This document shows positions 1 through 4,035 of a DNA stretch of 5,110 bases, one piece after another. Position 1 is the stretch's first letter. Every line of letters starts with the position of its first letter. Under the pieces are notes generated by a model, which saw only the letters and a program-made list of their open reading frames with translations, had not been told where the DNA came from and searched no databases. The DNA comes from Actinomycetota bacterium (GTDB lineage Bacteria; Actinomycetota; Acidimicrobiia; Acidimicrobiales; AC-14). Both the position numbers and the translations under genes were made by a program. The stretch is from contig JAIVIH010000045.1 in the NCBI GenBank assembly GCA_020200615.1, positions 1-5,110 of the forward strand, read 5' to 3'.

Positions 1-1
1 C

Positions 2-67
2 CTCGTAACTTCTCTTGCTACGAGAGTTCTCCTGCTCACATCATGCCAAAAGATGTGCCTGGGCAGG
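2..67 (+). promoter_or_regulatory. Structured leader upstream of the winged-helix gene (two possible hairpins)
   Basis: Two inverted repeats can be read in the leader. CTCGTA (2-7) pairs with TACGAG (19-24) around an 11-nt loop. CACATC (37-42) pairs with GATGTG (52-57) around a 9-nt loop. An outer pairing, CCTGC (31-35) with GCAGG (63-67), could enclose the second hairpin. It would hide part of the AGGGA ribosome binding site (65-69) of the gene starting at 78. This could be a terminator remnant of an upstream gene, a translation-modulating leader, or chance. The stretch is less GC-rich than the genes around it, and no U-tract follows either hairpin. Confidence 0.3.
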
Positions 68-77
68 GATCCTCTCG

Positions 78-1262
78 ATGCGTGAGGTGGAGGTCGCGGA
101 GCGTTGGGCCCGGCTCGCCCGCCGTCACCACCTGGCTCCCGGGCACCGGGCGCCGGACGTGACGGAGGCGGCGAGGGGGATGGTCTGCCTGCACGGGACC
201 GATCCGGGGACGGTCTACCTGTCAGCCTGGGCGCGCCTCGAGGGCATGACCGTGGGCGACATGGACCTTGCCCTCTACGTCGACCGCTCGCTGGTCAAGC
301 ACCTGGCCATGCGTCGCACGTTGTTCGTCTTCCCCCGGGAGACTCTGGCCTGGGCCCAGGCCGGCGCCAGCAACCGGGTGGCCGACACCGAGCGGCGCAG
401 GCTCATCCGTGACGTGGAGAAGGCCGGCCTGCACGCCGACGGCGCCAGCTGGCTGTCGGAGGCTTCGGAGCAGGTGCTGGTCGTGCTGGCCGACGGACGG
501 GAGGCCACCTCCACGCAGCTGAGGGCGGAGATCCCCTTGCTGGCCGGCTCGATCTCCTACGGAGAGGGGAGGTCCTGGGGTGGCGAGTTTCCCATCGGTC
601 CCCGGGTGCTGACCACCCTGTCGGCCGCGGGGCGGATCGTGCGGGCGTCGAACGACGGCGCCTGGACGACCTCCCGGCCCCGGTGGGCCTCGATGGAGTC
701 GTGGCTGGGGGAGGAGCTCGCCCCGTGCGGGGAAGCGGAGGGCGTGGCCGGGCTGGTCGGGGCGTGGCTGGGGCGATTCGGCCCCGGCACCGCAGTCGAC
801 ATCAAATGGTGGCTCGGCTCGACGGTGGCGGCCGTGCGCGGGGCTCTGGCCGACCTCAAGGCCGTCGAGGTCGGCCTCAACGGCAAGACCGGCTATCTCC
901 TGCCTGACGACCTCGAGCCGACCGAGCCCGTCGAACCGTGGGCTGCCCTTCTGCCCCCGTTGGACCCCACCACCATGGGCTGGTTCGAGCGCGACTGGTA
1001 CCTCGGTCCGTACAAAGCCCAGCTGGTCGACACCAGCGGCAACGCCGGCCCGACGGCCTGGTGGGACGGGCGGATCGTGGGGGGCTGGCGCCAGCGCCAG
1101 AATGGCGAGGTCGAGCTGCAACTGCTGGAGGACGCCGGCTCCGAGGCACGGGCCGCCCTCGAGCGCGAGGCCTTCCGCTTGACGGAGTGGTTCGGTGGGA
1201 CCCGGGTGCTGCCCCGGTTCCCCTCGCCCCTGTCGAAGGTTCTCGCCGAACCGTCTGTATAG
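78..1262 (+). CDS. Winged helix DNA-binding domain-containing protein (HTH_42 / YcaQ-AlkZ-like family)
   Basis: A 394-residue soluble protein resembling the HTH_42 (PF06224) family, which is widespread in actinobacteria and includes the YcaQ/AlkX and AlkZ DNA glycosylases that repair alkylated or crosslinked bases. Family-like stretches are LHGTDPGTVYLSAWAR near residues 38-53, the basic/hydrophobic MRRTLFVFP near 78-86, a winged-helix-like part near 130-200, and a C-terminal PRFPSPLSKVL near 379-389. The glutamine motif (Q-x-D or Q-x-Q) used by characterised glycosylases is not evident; the matching place seems to read LHGTD. Repair activity is therefore unproven and it may only bind DNA. 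The ATG at 78 is chosen because AGGGA lies 8 nt upstream and the family-like sequence begins there; an in-frame TTG at 15 would add 21 unconserved-looking residues. The antitoxin gene follows 20 bases after the stop. Assignment to the family is firm; the molecular role is not. Confidence 0.88.
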   Translation: MREVEVAERWARLARRHHLAPGHRAPDVTEAARGMVCLHGTDPGTVYLSAWARLEGMTVGDMDLALYVDRSLVKHLAMRRTLFVFPRETLAWAQAGASNRVADTERRRLIRDVEKAGLHADGASWLSEASEQVLVVLADGREATSTQLRAEIPLLAGSISYGEGRSWGGEFPIGPRVLTTLSAAGRIVRASNDGAWTTSRPRWASMESWLGEELAPCGEAEGVAGLVGAWLGRFGPGTAVDIKWWLGSTVAAVRGALADLKAVEVGLNGKTGYLLPDDLEPTEPVEPWAALLPPLDPTTMGWFERDWYLGPYKAQLVDTSGNAGPTAWWDGRIVGGWRQRQNGEVELQLLEDAGSEARAALEREAFRLTEWFGGTRVLPRFPSPLSKVLAEPSV

Positions 1263-1282
1263 CGTTATGGTATGCTGAACGC
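1257..1282 (+). promoter_or_regulatory. Putative leaderless promoter and autoregulatory operator of the toxin-antitoxin module
   Basis: A TATGCT hexamer (1271-1276) fits the actinobacterial TANNNT -10 consensus and lies 6 nt before the antitoxin ATG at 1283. Transcription starting about 7 nt after the hexamer would begin at the A of the start codon, giving a leaderless mRNA. No convincing -35 is visible. An imperfect palindrome centred on 1266 (1257-1275, pattern GnATAnCnTnAnGnTATnC) and a GCGTT-N11-AACGC inverted repeat (1262-1266 with 1278-1282) overlap the hexamer. They are natural candidates for binding by the ribbon-helix-helix antitoxin. The segment is clearly more AT-rich than its surroundings. 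Confidence 0.5.
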
Positions 1283-1531
1283 ATGGCACAGCTGGTGACA
1301 AGGGTCGACGACCGGCTGCTGGCCGAGGTCGACGACTTGGTGTCGGCGGGCGTGGTGCGCTCGAGATCGGAGGCGGTGCGGCTGGGGCTTGCGGTGATCC
1401 TGGAGCAGCACCGACGCGGTCGGATCGGCTCGGCCATGGCCGACGCATACCGCCGGCGCCCCCAGACCGACTCGGAGGTGGGCTGGGCCGACGCCGCCAC
1501 CGAGGCCATGATCAACCGCGAGCCCTGGTGA
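1283..1531 (+). CDS. Ribbon-helix-helix antitoxin of a MazEF-type toxin-antitoxin module
   Basis: An 82-residue protein. Residues 4-44 form a typical ribbon-helix-helix (CopG/MetJ-like) DNA-binding unit: a short strand LVTRV, a helix through DDRLLAEVDDLVSAG, the turn VVRSRSEAVR, and a second helix LGLAVILEQHRR. Residues 45-82 are charged, rich in Ala, Arg, Asp and Glu, and end in MINREPW. In such antitoxins the C-terminal tail wraps and inhibits the toxin while the N-terminal dimer represses the operon. The ATG at 1283 is preferred because the RHH strand starts directly after it; an open frame extends upstream inside the winged-helix gene but reads as an out-of-frame shadow. There is no Shine-Dalgarno, consistent with a leaderless transcript. 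Its stop overlaps the toxin GTG in GTGA (1528-1531), so translation is probably coupled. The family is clear; calling it MazE rests on the partner gene. Confidence 0.92.
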   Translation: MAQLVTRVDDRLLAEVDDLVSAGVVRSRSEAVRLGLAVILEQHRRGRIGSAMADAYRRRPQTDSEVGWADAATEAMINREPW

Positions 1532-1842
1532 TCCCACCGCGGCAGGGTGAGATCTGGTGGGCGGAGGCCGAGGACAAGCGGAGGCCGGTGCTGGTCGTTA
1601 GCCGGAGCGAGGTCGTGCCCGTCCTCACCTGGATCATCGTGGCCCCGGTCACCCGGACGATCCGGGGGATAGACACCGAGGTCCGCTTGGGTGGCGCCGA
1701 GGGCCTACCAGCGGAGTGCTGCGCCTCGTTCGACAATCTCCAGCCCATCCGGAGGTCGTACCTGACGGATCGCGTGGGCTTCCTCGATCCTGTTCGCAGG
1801 CCCGATCTGTGCCGGGCCCTGGTCGCCCTCGCCGACTGCTGA
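1528..1842 (+). CDS. mazF: MazF/PemK-family mRNA interferase toxin
   Basis: A 104-residue protein with the signature of the PemK/MazF (PF02452) endoribonuclease toxins, which cut single-stranded RNA at short specific sequences and stop growth when freed from antitoxin. GEIWWAE (7-13) and KRRPVLVVSR (17-26) form the first strands; R19 corresponds to the catalytic arginine of MazF enzymes. IIVAPVTRTIRGIDTEV (36-52) carries T42 at the place of the conserved catalytic threonine. The AEGLP...CASFDNLQPI segment (57-74) matches the family's conserved DNLQ region, and the C-terminal RPDLCRALVALADC is the usual last helix. Length is normal and both key residues are present, so the toxin appears intact. 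The start is GTG, overlapping the antitoxin stop by 4 nt, with no strong ribosome binding site, suggesting coupled translation. RNA cleavage specificity cannot be read from the sequence. Confidence 0.95.
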   Translation: MIPPRQGEIWWAEAEDKRRPVLVVSRSEVVPVLTWIIVAPVTRTIRGIDTEVRLGGAEGLPAECCASFDNLQPIRRSYLTDRVGFLDPVRRPDLCRALVALADC

Positions 1843-1847
1843 GGTTT

Positions 1848-1865
1848 GCCGGCGGGAACCCCGGC
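1848..1865. terminator. GC-rich hairpin between convergent toxin gene and tRNA gene
   Basis: GCCGG (1848-1852) pairs with CCGGC (1861-1865), and GG (1854-1855) with CC (1859-1860) can extend the stem past a bulged C to a GAA loop. It begins 5 nt after the mazF stop and lies between mazF (+) and the tRNA gene (-). No U-tract follows on either strand, so it is not a classical intrinsic terminator. It might act as a GC-stem terminator or as an mRNA 3'-end stabiliser. The rest of 1866-1901 shows nothing recognisable. Confidence 0.3.
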
Positions 1866-1901
1866 GACCCTGGGCTGTTGCTGAGGTCTGGATGAAAAGA
1901 T

Positions 1902-1976
1902 TGGCGCCCTCGGTAGGATTCGAACCTACGCACCCGCCTCCGGAGGGCGGTGCTCTATCCCCTGAGCTACGAGGGC
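1902..1976 (-). tRNA. tRNA-Arg (anticodon CCG), CCA encoded
   Basis: On the - strand a full cloverleaf folds. The 7-bp acceptor stem is GCCCTCG/CGAGGGC, the D-arm GCTC/GAGC has loop AGGGGATA, the anticodon arm CCGCC/GGCGG has loop CTCCGGA, the variable loop is GTGC, and the T-arm GTAGG/CCTAC has loop TTCGAAT. The anticodon is CCG at 1943-1941, decoding the CGG arginine codon. A20 in the D-loop and C35 in the anticodon agree with known arginine identity elements, G37 follows G36 as expected for TrmD methylation, and the discriminator is G73 (1905). CCA is encoded at 1904-1902; without it the gene is 1905-1976. All stems are Watson-Crick paired, so the gene looks functional. It is divergent from the receiver-argS operon, whose synthetase would charge it. 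Confidence 0.98.
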
Positions 1977-2037
1977 TCCTAGCCGTCATCGTATCTCCCG
2001 GACGGCGCCACCCGGCTGCCGGATAGCATCACGGGCG
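1977..2037. promoter_or_regulatory. Divergent promoter region for tRNA-Arg (-) and the receiver-argS-lysA operon (+)
   Basis: On the - strand TACGAT (1993-1988) fits a TANNNT -10 and would start RNA a few bases before the mature tRNA 5' end at 1976. On the + strand TAGCAT (2024-2029) fits the same consensus and lies 8 nt before the receiver ATG, which lacks a Shine-Dalgarno, so this mRNA may be nearly or fully leaderless. No -35 boxes are convincing. Between the two hexamers the DNA is very GC-rich and partly symmetric: TATC-tc-CCGG (1992-2001) against CCGGATA (2019-2025), with GGCGCC at 2004-2009. A shared regulator site is possible but unsupported otherwise. Confidence 0.45.
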
Positions 2038-2412
2038 ATGCCCAAGGTGCTGGTGATCGATGACGATCCCGTGATCCTGGAGCTCCTGCGGGTGAACTTC
2101 GAGATCGAGGGATTCGACGTGGTGAGCGCGGGCGACGGGCGCGAGGGCCTCGAGAAGGCCCTCTCAGAGCAGCCCGACGTCATCCTCTCCGACATCATGA
2201 TGCCGCGCCTCGACGGCCTGCAGCTCCTGTCCCAGCTCAAGCGGGGTCCCCGTACGCGGAACTTTCCCGTGATCCTCCTGTCGGCCAAGGCCCAGAACGC
2301 CGAGGTCCAGCAGGGCCTCGACCTGGGGGCCGACGACTACGTCACCAAGCCCTTCGATCCGCTCGAGCTGATCGACCGGGTCAACGCCGTGCTGGCCAAG
2401 GCCCGCCGGTAA
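2038..2412 (+). CDS. Stand-alone response regulator receiver protein (CheY-like)
   Basis: A 124-residue protein consisting of a receiver (REC, PF00072) domain only. The acidic pocket is IDDD (7-10), the phospho-acceptor is D52 in LSDIMMPRLDG, the switch serine is S82 in ILLSAKA, and the conserved lysine is K104 in YVTKPFDP. All residues needed for phosphorylation are present. The protein ends in KARR directly after the fifth helix, so it has no DNA-binding or enzymatic output domain. It must act by binding a partner, or as a phosphate relay or sink, in the cytoplasm. No histidine kinase lies in the window. The ATG at 2038 is used because the first strand MPKVLVIDDD starts there. argS begins 15 nt after the stop, so the two are probably co-transcribed. 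Family assignment is certain; partner and purpose are unknown. Confidence 0.95.
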   Translation: MPKVLVIDDDPVILELLRVNFEIEGFDVVSAGDGREGLEKALSEQPDVILSDIMMPRLDGLQLLSQLKRGPRTRNFPVILLSAKAQNAEVQQGLDLGADDYVTKPFDPLELIDRVNAVLAKARR

Positions 2413-2427
2413 GCGCCCGGAGGCCTC

Positions 2428-4035
2428 GTGGTTCAGCAGGTTCTCGAGGAGGCGCTCCGTCACGCCCTGATCGGCCTGGGCGTGGAGCCGGTGCCGGCCG
2501 TGATCCCGATCCAGCCGTCCGATCACCCCGACCACGGTCACTGGTCGTCCAGCGTGGCTCTGGCCTCGGCCCGCGCCGCCGACCGCAAGCCCCGGCAGCT
2601 GGCGGAGTCGCTGCGAGACGCCGTCGCCGCTAACCCGCCGGCCTACGTCACCAAGGTGGAGGTCGCCGGTCCCGGCTTCCTCAACTTCTGGCTCGACGAG
2701 GGATGGCTGCACGATGCCCTCCGGAGGGTCCTCGGCGAGGGGGTCGAGGGCTATGGCAGCCACGCCCTGGGCGTGGGTACCAGGGTGAACGTCGAGTTCG
2801 TCAGCGCCAACCCCACCGGGCCCCTCCATGTGGGCGCCGGTCGCTGGGCCGTGTACGGGGACGCCCTCTGCCGGATCATGGAGCGCTGCGGCTACGAGGT
2901 CCACCGGGAGTACTACTTCAACGACCGTGGCACGCAGATGACGCTGTTCGGGCAGTCGATCGCGGCCGCCCGGGCCGGAATCGACCCGCCCGAGGGTGGC
3001 TACCGGGGCGGGTACATCGCCGAGTGGGCCCGTGACCTGCCCGAGGACGGCGACCCGCTGGAGTGGGGCTACGCCCGGGCCCGTGAGGACATCGCCTCGA
3101 CGCTGGCGGCCCTGGGGGTCCGGTTCGACTCGTGGTTCAGCGAGCGCTCGATGGTCGGGTCGGGGGCCATCGACGCCGCCCTGGAGGACCTCCGCTCACG
3201 GGAGATGGTCTACGAGGCCGACCGGGCCACGTGGCTGCGGACCACCGACTTCGGCCTGGGCAAGGACGAGGTCCTCATCAAGTCCGACGGGCAGCCGACC
3301 TACTACCTCACCGATCTCGCCTACCACCGTGACAAGTTCGAGCGGGGTTTCGACCGGTTGATCGACATCTGGGGGTCCGACCATCACGGCCACGTCGCCC
3401 GCCTCAAGGCCGGCGTCCAGGCCCTGGGTCACGACTCGGACGAGGTCGAGATCCTCCTGGGCCAGCTGGTCACCGTCCAGCGGGGCGGCGAGGCGGTGCG
3501 GATGGGGAAGCGCAGCGGCACGTTCGTCGAGCTGGCCGATGTGCTGGAGGAGGTGGGGCCCGACGTCTCGCGCCTCACGTTCCTGCTCCAGTCCATCTCC
3601 ACCCGCCAGACGTTCGACCTGGACTCCGTGGTCAGCCGGTCCATGGACAACCCGGTCTTCTACGTGCAGTACGCCCACGCCCGGATCGCGTCCATCAGCC
3701 GGGTCGCCGCCGAGCAAGGGGTCCGACTGCGCCCGCTGGACGACGTCGACTTAGGCCTTCTGCTCCACGAGCGGGAGCTGGACATCCTGCGGAGCCTGGC
3801 CTCGCTGCCGGAGGTGGTGCTGGAGGCCTGCGCCAGCCGGGCGCCCCACAAGGTGGCGACGTGGGTCCGGGAACTGGCCGGACGCTTCCACGGCTTCTAC
3901 CACGACTGCCGGGTCCTGGGCGAGGGCGTCGACCCCGAGCTGACCCAGGCGCGCCTGTGGCTGGTGGAGGCGGCTCGGGTCGGCCTCGCCGTGGGGCTCG
4001 GTCTCCTGGGCGTGTCCGCTCCCGAGTCCATGTGA
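2428..4035 (+). CDS. argS: Arginine--tRNA ligase (arginyl-tRNA synthetase)
   Basis: A class I aminoacyl-tRNA synthetase that joins arginine to tRNA-Arg using ATP in the cytoplasm; 535 residues, slightly short but complete. Residues 1-90 form the N-terminal tRNA-binding Add1-like domain, ending in VAGPGFLNFWL. The catalytic Rossmann domain has the HIGH-type motif HVGAGR (134-139) inside SANPTGPLHVGAGR, the ArgS-typical EYYFNDRGTQ (161-170), and IWGSDHHGHVARLKAG (314-329). The KMSKS-type loop reads VRMGKRSGT (357-365): the second lysine (K361) is kept, while K-M-S is replaced by R-M-G. The DALR anticodon-binding domain runs from about 405 (NPVFYVQYAHARI) to the usual ending GLGLLGVSAPESM. The GTG start at 2428 has GGAGG (2419-2423) 4 nt upstream. 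It follows the receiver gene by 15 nt and overlaps lysA by 4 nt. Confidence 0.98.
   Translation: MVQQVLEEALRHALIGLGVEPVPAVIPIQPSDHPDHGHWSSSVALASARAADRKPRQLAESLRDAVAANPPAYVTKVEVAGPGFLNFWLDEGWLHDALRRVLGEGVEGYGSHALGVGTRVNVEFVSANPTGPLHVGAGRWAVYGDALCRIMERCGYEVHREYYFNDRGTQMTLFGQSIAAARAGIDPPEGGYRGGYIAEWARDLPEDGDPLEWGYARAREDIASTLAALGVRFDSWFSERSMVGSGAIDAALEDLRSREMVYEADRATWLRTTDFGLGKDEVLIKSDGQPTYYLTDLAYHRDKFERGFDRLIDIWGSDHHGHVARLKAGVQALGHDSDEVEILLGQLVTVQRGGEAVRMGKRSGTFVELADVLEEVGPDVSRLTFLLQSISTRQTFDLDSVVSRSMDNPVFYVQYAHARIASISRVAAEQGVRLRPLDDVDLGLLLHERELDILRSLASLPEVVLEACASRAPHKVATWVRELAGRFHGFYHDCRVLGEGVDPELTQARLWLVEAARVGLAVGLGLLGVSAPESM

Noticed and set aside
2..24. Possible tRNA fragment or attachment site, because CCTCGTA and GCTACGAG also occur in the tRNA-Arg gene
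   Set aside because: The match is only 7-8 bases, is explained by the local inverted repeat, and corresponds to the tRNA 5' end rather than the 3' end used by integrases.
15..77. TTG start at 15 for the winged-helix gene
   Set aside because: It would add 21 residues unlike the family, with no ribosome binding site. The ATG at 78 has AGGGA 8 nt upstream.
938..1282. Upstream in-frame extension of the antitoxin beginning at 938
   Set aside because: The extension lies out of frame inside the winged-helix gene and reads as low-complexity sequence. The RHH fold starts at the ATG at 1283, which has a well-placed -10 hexamer.
222..1448. Long - strand open frame (408 codons) opposite the winged-helix gene
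   Set aside because: The translation is rich in Pro, Gly, Arg and Ala with no recognisable domain, and it runs antisense to a clear family protein and into the antitoxin gene. This is typical of GC-rich shadow frames.
2164..2904. - strand open frame of 246 codons opposite the receiver gene and argS
   Set aside because: It mirrors codon-position bias of two confident + strand genes, spans their junction, and shows no domain.
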